A model generated the notes under the pieces. That model was not told the origin of the DNA. It was given only the letters and a program-made list of their open reading frames with translations, and did not search any database. This document shows, one piece after another, positions 29,713 through 38,875 of a DNA stretch of 64,000 nucleotides. Origin of the DNA: Orrella daihaiensis (lineage in GTDB: Bacteria; Pseudomonadota; Gammaproteobacteria; Burkholderiales; Burkholderiaceae_B); assembly GCF_022811525.1 (NCBI RefSeq), contig NZ_CP063982.1, positions 930,001-994,000 of the forward strand, written 5' to 3'. The translations under genes and the position numbers were made by a program. Each line of letters opens with the position of its first letter. Position 1 is the first letter of the stretch.

Positions 29713-30243
29713 ATGTACTCCATCGTTGAATTCGCATCCCTAAAACATGCGCCTTACAAGCGTTTGACGATCGGGTTGGCCAAGACACCCGTTGGTCCGG
29801 CGGTCCTGGTGTGGGACGCATTGGGTATCCGCGAATTGAGTCTGGACAAGAGCCCGCAGGATGTTCTTCTGAGGTGGTCAGTCTTGGATCGCCAGATTGA
29901 GCGCGATGACGCCACCGCTGATCAGTGTGTCGCCAAGGTGTTTGAACAACGAGCTTTGGATTTGCCGCTCGTGTTTTGTGGCACAGATTTTCAGCGTAAA
30001 GTCTGGCAGCAACTCATGCAGATCAAGCGCGGGCAGACAACTTCCTATAGCGAGCTGGCCTCTAGACTCGGCAAGCCTTCTGCAGCCCGAGCAGTTGGTG
30101 GTGCTGTGGGTGCCAACCTGCTTGGATTTGTTGTGCCTTGTCACCGGGTGGTACGCCAAGATGGCCTCATTGGTGAGTTCCGCTGGGGTACAGAGGTCAA
30201 AGCAAGTCTGCTGGCTTGGGAGTCGCGCTTGGCTTATGGGTAA
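29713..30243 (+). CDS. ogt: Methylated-DNA--protein-cysteine methyltransferase
   Basis: A 176-residue O6-alkylguanine transferase. The acceptor cysteine is about C143 in VVPCHRVV, and the recognition helix is TTSYSELASRLGKPSAARAVGGAVGAN. It repairs O6-alkylguanine by moving the alkyl group to its own cysteine. The start ATG 29713 gives the usual length; a GTG-type longer start upstream at 29674 is less likely. It overlaps mtgA by eight bases (30236-30243). Gene symbol ogt is by family; ada-type fusion is absent. Confidence 0.9.
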   Translation: MYSIVEFASLKHAPYKRLTIGLAKTPVGPAVLVWDALGIRELSLDKSPQDVLLRWSVLDRQIERDDATADQCVAKVFEQRALDLPLVFCGTDFQRKVWQQLMQIKRGQTTSYSELASRLGKPSAARAVGGAVGANLLGFVVPCHRVVRQDGLIGEFRWGTEVKASLLAWESRLAYG

Positions 30244-30982
30244 AGGGCAAGCTCGCAAGACATCTAGCGTGAAAGCCAAAAAATCGCCACGCGTTGTGGG
30301 CCGCTGGCTTTGGCGTCTATTCGTATGGTTCGTGCTCGCGGTACTGGCTTATCAGGCATATTTGTTTGGTAGCGTTGTTTGGTACCGGTGGTTTAATCCA
30401 CAAGAGACTGCCTTCATGGCCGATGAGCAAGCCCGATTAAGCAAGCTTGAGCCGCCTAAATCGATCGAACACGTCTGGGTGCCGTTTAATCAGATCTCGC
30501 GCTATGCCAAGCGAGCCGTTATTGCCTCAGAAGACACTGGCTTCACAGAGCACAGTGGCATTGAGTGGGAAGCGATTGAGCAAGCAGCCCGAGCCAATTT
30601 TGCTTCAGGGCAAATCAGGCTTGGTGGCTCGACGATCACTATGCAGGTCGCTAAAAACCTGTTTCTCTCCTCGGATCGAAGCTACATCCGGAAAGCACAG
30701 GAAATCGTGATCGCTTTCATGATTGAAGTCGCGTGGGATAAGCAGCGGATTCTGGAGGTTTACCTGAACGTAGCAGAGTGGGGTGTTGGCGTATTTGGTA
30801 TTGAAGCCGCAGCCAAACATTATTTCGGGGTGCCTGCTAGTCGGCTAAATCCGAGGCAGGCGGCTTGGCTGGCCGCTATTTTGCCGGCGCCAAAGCGCTA
30901 CGATCGACAGCGTCAATCCGCCTGGGTTGAACGCAAGACTGGCATTATTTTGCGTCGTATGCCGCAGGTTCAAATCCCCTAA
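30236..30982 (+). CDS. mtgA: Monofunctional biosynthetic peptidoglycan transglycosylase
   Basis: A 248-residue GT51 enzyme. A basic start and one transmembrane helix (about residues 24-46) anchor it in the inner membrane. The catalytic glutamate is about E99 in ASEDTGFTEHSGIEWEAI, and GGSTITMQVAKNLFLSSDRSYIRKAQE and EVYLNVAEWG are further signatures. It polymerises glycan strands from lipid II. ATG 30236 lies inside the end of ogt. The next gene begins 146 bases downstream behind two LexA boxes. Confidence 0.95.
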   Translation: MGKGQARKTSSVKAKKSPRVVGRWLWRLFVWFVLAVLAYQAYLFGSVVWYRWFNPQETAFMADEQARLSKLEPPKSIEHVWVPFNQISRYAKRAVIASEDTGFTEHSGIEWEAIEQAARANFASGQIRLGGSTITMQVAKNLFLSSDRSYIRKAQEIVIAFMIEVAWDKQRILEVYLNVAEWGVGVFGIEAAAKHYFGVPASRLNPRQAAWLAAILPAPKRYDRQRQSAWVERKTGIILRRMPQVQIP

Positions 30983-31054
30983 ACGATGTGAATCGAAGTG
31001 ACAGAAGTCGGTCGGTCGATGCGGGTTTTTGGGAATTTTGACTAAATCCTGTAA

Positions 31055-31070
31055 CTGTTGTTGCATACAG
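31055..31070 (+). promoter_or_regulatory. LexA (SOS) box 1
   Basis: CTGTTGTTGCATACAG matches CTGT-N8-ACAG exactly, the proteobacterial LexA consensus. It lies 58 bases before the start of a small membrane protein gene and after the mtgA stop, so it should control that gene. The match is seen directly; LexA binding is inferred. Confidence 0.75.
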
Positions 31071-31072
31071 TA

Positions 31073-31088
31073 CTGTTTTGATATACAG
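31073..31088 (+). promoter_or_regulatory. LexA (SOS) box 2
   Basis: CTGTTTTGATATACAG matches CTGT-N8-ACAG, and the flanks extend the palindrome to TA...TA on both sides, as in the strongest E. coli boxes. It starts two bases after box 1, centre-to-centre 18 bases. Tandem boxes this close are typical of tightly repressed SOS genes. The -10 region was not clear to me. Confidence 0.8.
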
Positions 31089-31128
31089 TACTCTCATATT
31101 GTTAAAAACAACCTGTGAGAGCGACATC

Positions 31129-31290
31129 ATGACAGCATTTACCCAGACCGGCACGATGATTAACCCGGAACTGTTAGGGTCTCGGACCAAGCCTAAGGCG
31201 GCAAGCCTGAAGGCAGACATTGCCTTGGTGGCCTTTTGGGCGGCGCTTGTCCCTGGTTTGATGTGGTTTGGAGCAATGGTGGGCTTCTGA
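31129..31290 (+). CDS. Small single-helix membrane protein under LexA control
   Basis: A 53-residue protein that I do not recognise. Residues 1-28 are polar with several lysines (RTKPKAASLK), and residues 29-53 form one hydrophobic helix (ADIALVAFWAALVPGLMWFGAMVGF) that runs to the C-terminus. GAGAG at 31117-31121 is a good ribosome site seven bases before ATG 31129. Two LexA boxes lie upstream. Small one-helix SOS proteins elsewhere block cell division (SidA of Caulobacter) or damage the membrane (TisB). Such a role is an inference from size, topology and regulation. Confidence 0.7.
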   Translation: MTAFTQTGTMINPELLGSRTKPKAASLKADIALVAFWAALVPGLMWFGAMVGF

Positions 31291-31357
31291 ACCTGCAGTC
31301 GGATTGCAACCAATTTGCGACCACTAAGCCAGCGGTAGGCTTAACTCGAAATTGGGC

Positions 31358-31363
31358 TATACT
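31358..31363 (+). promoter_or_regulatory. Possible -10 element for rplS
   Basis: TATACT lies about 100 bases before the L19 start, in the 173-base gap after the small SOS gene. The -35 region is weak. rplS seems to need its own promoter, since the usual upstream genes of its operon are not here and no readthrough source is evident. Confidence 0.3.
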
Positions 31364-31463
31364 TTCAGGTTAACGTATCCTCTGCCCAGCAAGGACGATT
31401 CAAACGGGTTGATCGTTCTGTATAACTAACCAAGCTGCGAGCAAGATGCCGATGGAGCTAAGA

Positions 31464-31844
31464 ATGAATTTGATTGCCCAAATCGAGCAAGAAGAAATTG
31501 CTCGCCTGACTGAAGGTAAAACCTTGCCGGAATTTGGTCCTGGCGACACCCTGGTCGTAAACGTGAACGTGGTTGAAGGCAACCGCAAGCGTGTTCAGGC
31601 CTACGAAGGTGTCGTGATTGCCAAGCGCAACCGCGGCTTGAACTCGGCTTTCACAGTCCGTAAAATCTCATCAGGCGAAGCAGTTGAGCGTACCTTCCAA
31701 CTGTACTCCCCACAGATTGCATCTATCGAAGTCAAACGCCGTGGTGACGTGCGTCGTGCCAAGTTGTACTACTTGCGCAACCGCTCTGGTAAGTCGGCTC
31801 GCATCAAAGAAAAGCTGGTTCGCCGGTCTGCGACTGCTGCGTAA
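31464..31844 (+). CDS. rplS: 50S ribosomal protein L19
   Basis: A 126-residue L19 starting [15 protein letters not shown], which is the conserved start. Further upstream in-frame codons (31446) are not supported. GGAGCTAAG at 31454 is the ribosome site. The family core [32 protein letters not shown] and the basic C-terminus are intact. L19 sits at the interface of the ribosomal subunits. The usual partners rpsP, rimM and trmD are not upstream here. Confidence 0.97.
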   Translation: MNLIAQIEQEEIARLTEGKTLPEFGPGDTLVVNVNVVEGNRKRVQAYEGVVIAKRNRGLNSAFTVRKISSGEAVERTFQLYSPQIASIEVKRRGDVRRAKLYYLRNRSGKSARIKEKLVRRSATAA

Positions 31845-31926
31845 GTCGAGTCATCAGTCAGCACAATCAAGGCATGTTCAGCAAAACATCTTTTCATTCT
31901 CTGCTCTGCAGCCTGCCTTGTTTGTT

Positions 31927-31955
31927 AAAAAAAGCACCCTTGAGGTGCTTTTTTT
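31927..31955 (+). terminator. Rho-independent terminator after rplS
   Basis: AAAGCACC (31931-31938) pairs with GGTGCTTT (31944-31951) around a five-base loop, followed by more T. A-run before and T-run after mean it could stop transcripts in both directions. It lies about 85 bases after the rplS stop. Confidence 0.88.
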
Positions 31956-31979
31956 CTGTTTCGGCTAACGCCTTCACTC

Positions 31980-32741
31980 ATGACCGTCGGGCTCAAATCA
32001 ACCATGTCTGACAAACCAACAACCAAACCGAACCGACAGCGGGCCCGACTTATTTTCAATCCCGAGTCGCAGCCTTGGTCGCCGCCAGTGGACCGATTTG
32101 GTACGGTGCCAGATGAGGCTTTGCATCCCGAGTTCATTCGGACGGTGCTTGGTCGTTCGATTAATGACAAACTCGATTTGCCTGACGAGTTCGCTTCTCG
32201 CTACCGCACCGTCAATTCTGAAGCGATTGAAGCGGCAGTACTCGTTCCGTTGGTCATGCGCGAGTCAGGCTTTACTGTACTGCTCACACAACGCACCGAT
32301 CATCTGCATGATCATGCAGGTCAGGTGAGTTTTCCGGGTGGACGAGTAGAACATACTGATGAGAGCCCGGTCGCAACAGCTTTACGCGAAACGTATGAGG
32401 AAACTGGCTTGGCGCCCGATCATGTCGATGTGCTTGGCAGTTTGCCTCGCTACTACACTGGAACCGGATTTGCCATCACGCCTGTGACGGCCTTTGTCAG
32501 GCCGACTTTTACTCTGGCGCCAGATGAGTTTGAGGTGGCTGAAGTTTTTGAGGTGCCATTGCCTTTCTTGACCGATTCAAGCAACTATCGATTGCATCGC
32601 GCTCATCTGCCTGATGGTTCTGCGCGCGAGTACTACTCGATCCCTTTTGAGAAGTATTTTATTTGGGGTGCTACAGCCGCGATGCTACGCGGTCTGTATC
32701 AAGTTTTAGCCGAGGCTTTTTCCTCTAGCAAACGCTCATAA
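31980..32741 (+). CDS. Nudix hydrolase, CoA pyrophosphatase type
   Basis: A 253-residue Nudix protein. The Nudix box is GGRVEHTDESPVATALRE followed by TYEETGL, one residue longer than the simple consensus in its first part. An added VDVLGSLPRYYTGTGFAITPVT follows, as in the CoA-diphosphatase (NudL/YeaB) branch. It probably splits CoA or acyl-CoA into phosphopantetheine and 3',5'-ADP. The first 60 residues are extra and polar. Its 3' end overlaps the convergent rsgA gene by 43 bases. Confidence 0.85.
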   Translation: MTVGLKSTMSDKPTTKPNRQRARLIFNPESQPWSPPVDRFGTVPDEALHPEFIRTVLGRSINDKLDLPDEFASRYRTVNSEAIEAAVLVPLVMRESGFTVLLTQRTDHLHDHAGQVSFPGGRVEHTDESPVATALRETYEETGLAPDHVDVLGSLPRYYTGTGFAITPVTAFVRPTFTLAPDEFEVAEVFEVPLPFLTDSSNYRLHRAHLPDGSAREYYSIPFEKYFIWGATAAMLRGLYQVLAEAFSSSKRS

Positions 32742-33598
32742 AGTGCGTGGCGCCTTGGGTCAATCTCACCACGTGCCAGAGCATCGAGCACTCCACAGTT
32801 TGGTTCGCGGCGATGGGTGCAGTTGTAAAAGCGGCAATGTTCCTTGTGCCTGGCAAATTCGGGAAACCCACGCTCAATATCTTCAAGTGAAAGGTGCGCA
32901 AGCCCAAATGCCTGTACGCCTGGGGAGTCAATCAAATCCCCTGATGACTCAGGCAGGTGATAAAGCTTGGTGGTCGTGGTGGTGTGTTTACCCGCGTCAA
33001 GCGCCACCGAGTGCTCTTGTGTATTGGCCTGAGCTGCCGGTATCAGGGCATTAAGCAAGGTGGACTTGCCCATGGCGCTTTGGCCAAGCAGTAGGGTGGT
33101 TTTATGCGTCAGCAAGGGGCGGATTTGTTGTTCAACGGTAGATGAATCCAGTGCCGATACCTCGAGGATGGTGACGCCTAAATCTTTGTATGGCTTTAAT
33201 CGTTCACGCGCTTGATCGAGACCGTCGTGTATGTCGATTTTGTTGAGCACGATAACCGGCTCAACATCGGCAGCCCATGCGCCCGCCAGGGCTCTCCCAA
33301 GAAGGTCATCCGCGAAGGTGGGCTTGACTGCCACCACCAGTAGAACCTGATCGACGTTGGCTGCGAATTGTTTGGTGCGCCATTCATCGGATCGATAGAG
33401 CAAGTTACGCCGCGGTTCAATGGCGACCAGTTGCCCTTCCTGATCTCCTTGTAATTGAACGCTTACCCAATCGCCTACTGCAGCCTCGTTACGTCTGCCC
33501 TTGGGGAAACAATGTCGAATCTGACCAGACTCAAGTTCTACGTAGAAGTGGCTGCCATGGGCGCTGACCACACGACCGCGCACCGTCTGGCTCATCAT
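32699..33598 (-). CDS. rsgA: Ribosome small-subunit-dependent GTPase A
   Basis: A 299-residue circularly permuted GTPase. An OB-fold N-terminal domain is followed by the G motifs in permuted order: NKIDIHDG, then GQSAMGKSTLLNALIP (P-loop) and DSPGVQAFGL. A C-terminal zinc finger is visible in HKEHCRFYNCTHRREPNCGV. RsgA helps mature the 30S subunit. It overlaps the M48 protease gene by four bases (33595-33598), so the two are probably translated together. Confidence 0.95.
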   Translation of the reverse strand: MMSQTVRGRVVSAHGSHFYVELESGQIRHCFPKGRRNEAAVGDWVSVQLQGDQEGQLVAIEPRRNLLYRSDEWRTKQFAANVDQVLLVVAVKPTFADDLLGRALAGAWAADVEPVIVLNKIDIHDGLDQARERLKPYKDLGVTILEVSALDSSTVEQQIRPLLTHKTTLLLGQSAMGKSTLLNALIPAAQANTQEHSVALDAGKHTTTTTKLYHLPESSGDLIDSPGVQAFGLAHLSLEDIERGFPEFARHKEHCRFYNCTHRREPNCGVLDALARGEIDPRRHALYERLLEEKASAKT

Positions 33599-34857
33599 GC
33601 GGCTGCTAGCGCCCGTATACGGATGGTGGCTGGAGGATGGCTATCATAGAAGGCCGAATGAACCGGATCGGGTGTGAGCGTAGCAGCATTGTCATTAAAG
33701 AGTTTTACCAACGCTGAAACCAATTCGCTCGATGGGCTCTGCGATGCAGCAAAGCGGTCAGCTTCGAATTCATCACGCCGAGATAACCAGCTCGTCACGG
33801 GTGTGAGCAAAAAGGTAAACACTGGCAACACTAGAAAAAACAGCAGCAGTGCCACACCATTATTATCGTTAGTCAAGGGCGTAACCCCCAGGCCAGCATA
33901 GAACCAGGGTTGTTGCGTTAGCCAACCAAGCAAGGCAAACATCAACAAAGAGGTCAACAGCGATACCACCAGCCGCTTGACGATGTGCTTGTGCTTGAAG
34001 TGACCAAGCTCATGTGCCAGTACTGCTTCAATCTCTGTTGGTGATAGTTTTGATAATAGGGTGTCAAAGAATACGATGCGGCGAGATTTGCCAAAGCCCG
34101 TGAAGTAAGCATTGCCGTGCGCGCTGCGTTTAGAGCCATCCATGACGAACAGACCCTGAATCGCAAAGTCACAACGCTTGGCTAAGGCATTGATGCGGTC
34201 TTTCAGTGATTCATCTTGTAGCGGCGTGAATTTGTTGAATAACGGCGCAATCCAGGTCGGAAAAATCAACATCACCATAAAGTTAAACGCCGCCCAGCTT
34301 GCCCATGCCCAAACCCACCAGTTCGTCCCGGCGCTTGTCATAAGCCACAAGATGAGGGTCAAGAGCGGCAGACCAAGCAAGCCACCAACCAGCAAGCCTT
34401 TGAGGGTGTCAGCAACAAATAGCTTGGGTGTCATGCGGTTAAAACCGAATTGCTGCTCGAGCTTGAATTGACGATAAAGAGAAAACGGCAGGTGAATGAC
34501 ACCAAGTAAAACAGATACACCTGCAATCAGGGCGACATCACGCCACAGGGTTGAGGTGAACCAACCATCAAAAGCCTGGTACAGCCAGCCAAGCACTCCG
34601 CCCATGGTCAAAACCAATAGCACAGCGACATCAAATACTGCTTCGGTGATTCGCAAACGAGTGCGCGCGGTTGTGTAGTCGGCGGCACGCTGGTGGCTGT
34701 GCAGACTGATTTTTTCTGCGAACTCGATCGGCACTTGGTCTCTGTGAGCCTGGACATGACGGATTTGCCGTTGCGCCAGCCAAATGCGCACAATCGCGTT
34801 GGTAGCCAGAAACAATAAAAACAGTGCTGTCAGTGTGCTTGCTTGCATATGCGACAA
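33595..34857 (-). CDS. M48 family metallopeptidase (Ste24-like)
   Basis: A 420-residue membrane-embedded zinc protease. The active-site motif is [11 protein letters not shown], with a further glutamate in [15 protein letters not shown]. Seven or so hydrophobic helices surround it, and the N-terminal part matches the CAAX-prenyl-protease 1 type. Relatives degrade damaged or misfolded membrane proteins. It diverges from orn with a gap of 74 bases. Substrate in bacteria of this type is not known. Confidence 0.9.
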   Translation of the reverse strand: MSHMQASTLTALFLLFLATNAIVRIWLAQRQIRHVQAHRDQVPIEFAEKISLHSHQRAADYTTARTRLRITEAVFDVAVLLVLTMGGVLGWLYQAFDGWFTSTLWRDVALIAGVSVLLGVIHLPFSLYRQFKLEQQFGFNRMTPKLFVADTLKGLLVGGLLGLPLLTLILWLMTSAGTNWWVWAWASWAAFNFMVMLIFPTWIAPLFNKFTPLQDESLKDRINALAKRCDFAIQGLFVMDGSKRSAHGNAYFTGFGKSRRIVFFDTLLSKLSPTEIEAVLAHELGHFKHKHIVKRLVVSLLTSLLMFALLGWLTQQPWFYAGLGVTPLTNDNNGVALLLFFLVLPVFTFLLTPVTSWLSRRDEFEADRFAASQSPSSELVSALVKLFNDNAATLTPDPVHSAFYDSHPPATIRIRALAAA

Positions 34858-34931
34858 TCAGGTGCAGTGGGTTGTTTGAAAGCTGTTTGCTTAACAACAT
34901 TACGACAAGTTCATTGATTATAGGTTCTGCC

Positions 34932-35549
34932 ATGCCGCAAAACGAAGCACAAACACACACCAGCCAAGGGGTTAATGCCGACCACGGCAAAGCAACAGCA
35001 GTGCGCAATGAAATGCGGCTTGTGTGGGTCGATATGGAGATGACCGGCCTTGACCCAGAGAAAGAGCGCATCATCGAGCTCGCCGCCGTGGTGACTGAGC
35101 CGGACTTGACGGTGGTGGCAGAGTCGCCTGTGTTTGTGGTGCATCAGCCAGACGAAATTCTGGCTGCGATGGACAAATGGAATCAGTCTACACACGGCAA
35201 ATCGGGTTTGATCGACAAAGTTAAAGCCTCCAGCATGACTGAAGAGCAGGCCCAGGCTCAGATGATTGAATTCCTGTCCCAGCATGTGCCCCCAGGAAAA
35301 TCACCGCTTTGTGGCAACTCAGTTAGCCAGGATCGCCGTTTTATGTACCGCTATATGCCAGCGCTTGAGCGGTTTTTTCATTATCGGACGATCGATGTCA
35401 GTACTTTGAAGGAACTTGCACGCCGCTGGCGCCCTGCATTGCTCAAAGGATTTGAGAAACGTAGCAAACATGAGGCCTTGGCCGATATTTACGAGTCGAT
35501 TGACGAGTTGCGATACTACCGCGAGCACTTTATCCGTCTAGAGGGCTAA
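34932..35549 (+). CDS. orn: Oligoribonuclease
   Basis: A DEDDh 3'-5' exonuclease that degrades short RNAs to mononucleotides. The first acidic pair is in [12 protein letters not shown], and later motifs are [32 protein letters not shown] and [22 protein letters not shown] 34932 gives 205 residues and a polar N-terminal tail of about 27. An internal ATG at 35013 gives a product nearer the E. coli form (181 residues). Both are possible. The stop overlaps the MATE gene end by four bases on the opposite strand. Confidence 0.95.
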   Translation: MPQNEAQTHTSQGVNADHGKATAVRNEMRLVWVDMEMTGLDPEKERIIELAAVVTEPDLTVVAESPVFVVHQPDEILAAMDKWNQSTHGKSGLIDKVKASSMTEEQAQAQMIEFLSQHVPPGKSPLCGNSVSQDRRFMYRYMPALERFFHYRTIDVSTLKELARRWRPALLKGFEKRSKHEALADIYESIDELRYYREHFIRLEG

Positions 35550-36961
35550 GCGTGTTTACCGGCCTGGCGGTGGTGATGCAGTTTCGAGATCACAATGCGC
35601 CGATACCAGCTATAGAGCAACAGGCCTGAAGTCAACAGGCCCAAACCAGCCATCATCCACATGGTTGCTGCCCCGGCAGGGGCATTGGGCATGATCCACT
35701 GGCGCAATGGTTCGAGCAGCCCACGTCCCGGACCAAACCCGAGATACCAACCGCCGACCAGACCGATGATGGTCAGAGTCACCGTTTGGATCATGAGAGG
35801 CACCATGGCAATTTTGTGGGCCCGCAAGAGATACACGTTGGCACAATGCATCGCGTCAATGATATGGAAAAAAGGCAAGATCACCAGCAGCGACAAAGCA
35901 ATCGTGGTGACCGTGGGGTCGCTGGTGTATAGCGCCACGATTTGCTCGCGCGCAAAAAACAGTACGCAAGCCGTGATGACAGCGCCTGTGAACGTGACGG
36001 CTAATCCGGTCATGCCCGTACGGTGTGCAAGGACCTGATCACCCGCCCCAATTGCCTGCGCCGTCTGAGCTGCGGTTGCGATGCCAATGGCCAATGGCAT
36101 CATGTAGCACAGTGCAGCAAGGTTAGAGGTGATTTGGTGGCTGCCCGTGACGGTCGTGCCCTCTTGAGCGATCAGCAACGCCATAAAGGTGAACGCACTG
36201 ACTTCCACGACATACGAGGCGCCCATGGGAAGACCTAACCGCAGGATTTCTCCAATCGCTTTGAAGTCTGGCCTGCGCAAACGCAAATTGAATTGGTGAT
36301 AAAACGGCTGTCGCCAAACCCACCAGAGGCTCACGCCAAGCGTTAACCAGTAGACGATCGATGATGCGATGCCGGCACCGGTCACGCCTAATGCAGGCAT
36401 ACCCAGATTCCCAAAAATCAGCACCCAGTTCAGGAAGATTTTGACGGCGACTGCGGCCAGGTTGATCACCATGATCATTTTGGGGCGTGAGACCGCTTGT
36501 GCCAGAGAGTAGACTGTGCGAAACAGCAGCGATGCCGGCAACCCGAAAGTTAATGCCAGCAAATAACTGCCAAGGCGCTCACGCACGGCGGGATCAACCG
36601 GACCAGACAGTGATAGCCAGATGTCAGGGAAGCTCATCAAAATGGCACCAAACACCGTCAGTATGATCGACACCCAGATGCCCTGACTCCAAGCATGCCC
36701 TATTTCATCGAAACGTTTGGCGCCATACGATTGCGCCTGGATGGGGATGAGGGCATGCATCACGCCCATGAGTCCGATAAAGACAGTGATAAAAATGGCC
36801 ACACCCAGAGCGAGTGCCGCCAGATCCTGTGGGCTTGAATGCCCGGTCATGGCTGTATCGAGCACACCAAACGCAATGCTGGCCCATTGACTAACAAGCA
36901 CTGGCCAGGACTGCCGCAAGATACCTCGCAGCGGGTGAGACGTGTCAGCCGAGGTGGTCAT
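35546..36961 (-). CDS. MATE-family multidrug/Na+ antiporter
   Basis: A 471-residue membrane protein with about 12 hydrophobic helices in two homologous halves. The first helices contain [23 protein letters not shown], and later regions have [29 protein letters not shown], both typical of NorM-type MATE proteins. It exports cationic compounds in exchange for Na+ or H+. Its start overlaps the stop of the GT39-like gene upstream by four bases (36958-36961), so both are likely read together. Confidence 0.9.
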   Translation of the reverse strand: MTTSADTSHPLRGILRQSWPVLVSQWASIAFGVLDTAMTGHSSPQDLAALALGVAIFITVFIGLMGVMHALIPIQAQSYGAKRFDEIGHAWSQGIWVSIILTVFGAILMSFPDIWLSLSGPVDPAVRERLGSYLLALTFGLPASLLFRTVYSLAQAVSRPKMIMVINLAAVAVKIFLNWVLIFGNLGMPALGVTGAGIASSIVYWLTLGVSLWWVWRQPFYHQFNLRLRRPDFKAIGEILRLGLPMGASYVVEVSAFTFMALLIAQEGTTVTGSHQITSNLAALCYMMPLAIGIATAAQTAQAIGAGDQVLAHRTGMTGLAVTFTGAVITACVLFFAREQIVALYTSDPTVTTIALSLLVILPFFHIIDAMHCANVYLLRAHKIAMVPLMIQTVTLTIIGLVGGWYLGFGPGRGLLEPLRQWIMPNAPAGAATMWMMAGLGLLTSGLLLYSWYRRIVISKLHHHRQAGKHA

Positions 36962-38700
36962 GGCTTGGCGTCAGGTGTCAATAACAATACGCGGTATCGA
37001 TCGAATCGGTCAGCACCCCGAGAACCAGTCCATAGCACGCGTGCGTTGCGGTCAAATCCTGCCAGACCTTGCTGGAGTCGTTCGGCCGTGGTTTGCTGTA
37101 TCAGAAGTGGGCAGCGCTCGTCACGCGAGATTTCAATGCCCTCAAAGACGTACAGCGATGCGCGTGGACCGACGGACAGGCCGCTTGACTGCGCGCAGAG
37201 AAACTGGCCGGCCTGTTGATTCGCCTGGTCAATTGTTTGACGTACCTCGGCAGCCATCGGTCGGTAGCTGCGCACGTAGTCCACCGTGGGCATCCATAAG
37301 AGCACCAACAAAATCCAGGTGCTGGTTAGCCCCATGGCACTCAGCAGCGCCCCACGCCAGGCGAATTTGGGGTGAAGCTTCAGGCGCCAGATTATCAGGC
37401 CAATCCAGGTGCCGGTGATAACCAGAGCCATGGCGAAAGCACCCCATGAAATGGTGCTGTCGTAGCCCACCGTCTGGCGAGCAATATTGGCCGCGAGTTT
37501 TTCTGGCCAGCCAGTCTGTTGCGTCGTCCAGCCCAGCCACACCACCGCGCCTGATACCGAGAACACCATGAGGGCAAACCAGTCCAGAGTGTTCACCACG
37601 GCACGACGCAAAGTCGGTACGGAGAATGCGGCCAACATCGCGCATGGCACAGTCAACGCCATGTAATCAAGTTCGCCCGGACTGGGCGTGAACATGATGT
37701 TTAGCAACTGCACCAGCGCAAATACCCCAGGTATCCAGACATGCGGCGCCAAGCCCTGTTTGCGCCAGTTCCACAGTGACAGAACAGCCAGAGGCCAGGT
37801 GGGCCACAGAAACCATGGCAGGTCGCGCCAGGCGTTTAAGTGCTTTTCCAGATAGCTGATCTGTAGTTCAGGCCTATTCCAGAACCACCACTCACTGGCC
37901 CAAATGGGATTGACTGCGTTAACAGCAGCCCACCAAATAAAAACCAGCAGTGGGGCAAGTGCCAACGCGATCCAGACTTGCAGTCGACGCGCGTGCAGAG
38001 GTGTTTTGGGGATCACGATAATGAGGCTGGCTACCCATAAGGGCAAACCAGCCATGGCGCCGGCTGTCAGAAAAGCACCTGTGATCGATAGCGCTAAGAT
38101 GATCGTGCCTTGCCAGGGCTTGTCAAGCAGGCGAACCGCACCGAGGATGGCTAATGCCTGACAGGCCAACAGTGCCGGTGCTTCCGAGGTCTCGTGCGTG
38201 CGCAGCAATATACCCACAGTCGAGATGAGAAACAGTACGCTCATGTCGGCCAACAAGCGGCCATACTGAGTTACTTTGGGTTCACCACCAAAGGGTAGCG
38301 GTACCGGTTGTGGTTCTGGTCTGCGCCCAGCCAGATAGCTGGCATACCAAAGTGCAAACGCTGTCAGCAGCATCCAGGCAAGCGTGCTTAATCGCGCGGC
38401 AATGATGCTACTGGTCAATGGGCCCAGTAAATCAATTGAGAGACCGCCGATCCAGGTTGGTAGGGGGCTAGCTTGCGGCAGTGCGGATGATCCAATGTGC
38501 GGGAAAAGCCATGCCCAGCCACCCTGTGCGCTGGCAGTCAGCATCGTGGCCAGTCCCACCACATCATCGGTTTTCCAGGGGTCGCGGGCAAATAGACCGA
38601 GTAATGCGTACATCAACAAAAGCCCGATCAGAACAACGGCTGGCAGCCTTGTGGTCGCCAAAGCAGTCAGTCTCGCAGGGGTCGGTTGTTCCAGGGACAC
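36958..38700 (-). CDS. GT39/ArnT-like polytopic membrane glycosyltransferase-like protein
   Basis: A 580-residue protein with around 10 predicted helices and long loops. The N-terminal region LFARDPWKTDDVVGLAT resembles the first loop of GT-C glycosyltransferases (ArnT, PMT), where an acidic residue acts in catalysis. Near the C-terminus there is a soluble region (RQTIDQANQQAGQFLC onward). Such enzymes transfer a lipid-linked sugar to lipid A, protein or polymer in the periplasm. The exact role is unclear. It sits directly ahead of the MATE gene and overlaps it by four bases. Confidence 0.65.
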   Translation of the reverse strand: MSLEQPTPARLTALATTRLPAVVLIGLLLMYALLGLFARDPWKTDDVVGLATMLTASAQGGWAWLFPHIGSSALPQASPLPTWIGGLSIDLLGPLTSSIIAARLSTLAWMLLTAFALWYASYLAGRRPEPQPVPLPFGGEPKVTQYGRLLADMSVLFLISTVGILLRTHETSEAPALLACQALAILGAVRLLDKPWQGTIILALSITGAFLTAGAMAGLPLWVASLIIVIPKTPLHARRLQVWIALALAPLLVFIWWAAVNAVNPIWASEWWFWNRPELQISYLEKHLNAWRDLPWFLWPTWPLAVLSLWNWRKQGLAPHVWIPGVFALVQLLNIMFTPSPGELDYMALTVPCAMLAAFSVPTLRRAVVNTLDWFALMVFSVSGAVVWLGWTTQQTGWPEKLAANIARQTVGYDSTISWGAFAMALVITGTWIGLIIWRLKLHPKFAWRGALLSAMGLTSTWILLVLLWMPTVDYVRSYRPMAAEVRQTIDQANQQAGQFLCAQSSGLSVGPRASLYVFEGIEISRDERCPLLIQQTTAERLQQGLAGFDRNARVLWTGSRGADRFDRYRVLLLTPDAKP

Positions 38701-38820
38701 GGTCAGATTAATCTATCAAAGCGGCTCGAGAATTCAGGCTCAATACTAAAGCAAGTGGTTACAAGAAAGCCAACAGTTCATGGCGTTGTGCTTGGCTTGT
38801 CGGTTAAAACCATCAACCCC

Positions 38821-38850
38821 AAAAGAAACGGGCAGCGCTAGGCTGCCCGT
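38821..38850 (-). terminator. Rho-independent terminator after rpmE2
   Basis: On the minus strand, CGGGCAGC and GCTGCCCG (38829-38849) form an eight-base stem around a five-base loop and are followed by TTTCTTTT. It begins about 26 bases after the L31 stop. GC-rich and stable; a convincing intrinsic terminator. Confidence 0.85.
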
Positions 38851-38875
38851 GGCTTTCAAGCTCAGACTTGCACCA

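Noticed and set aside
31065..31092. A direct repeat ATACAGTACT
   Set aside because: The two copies are explained by the right halves of two LexA boxes and so are not a separate repeat element.
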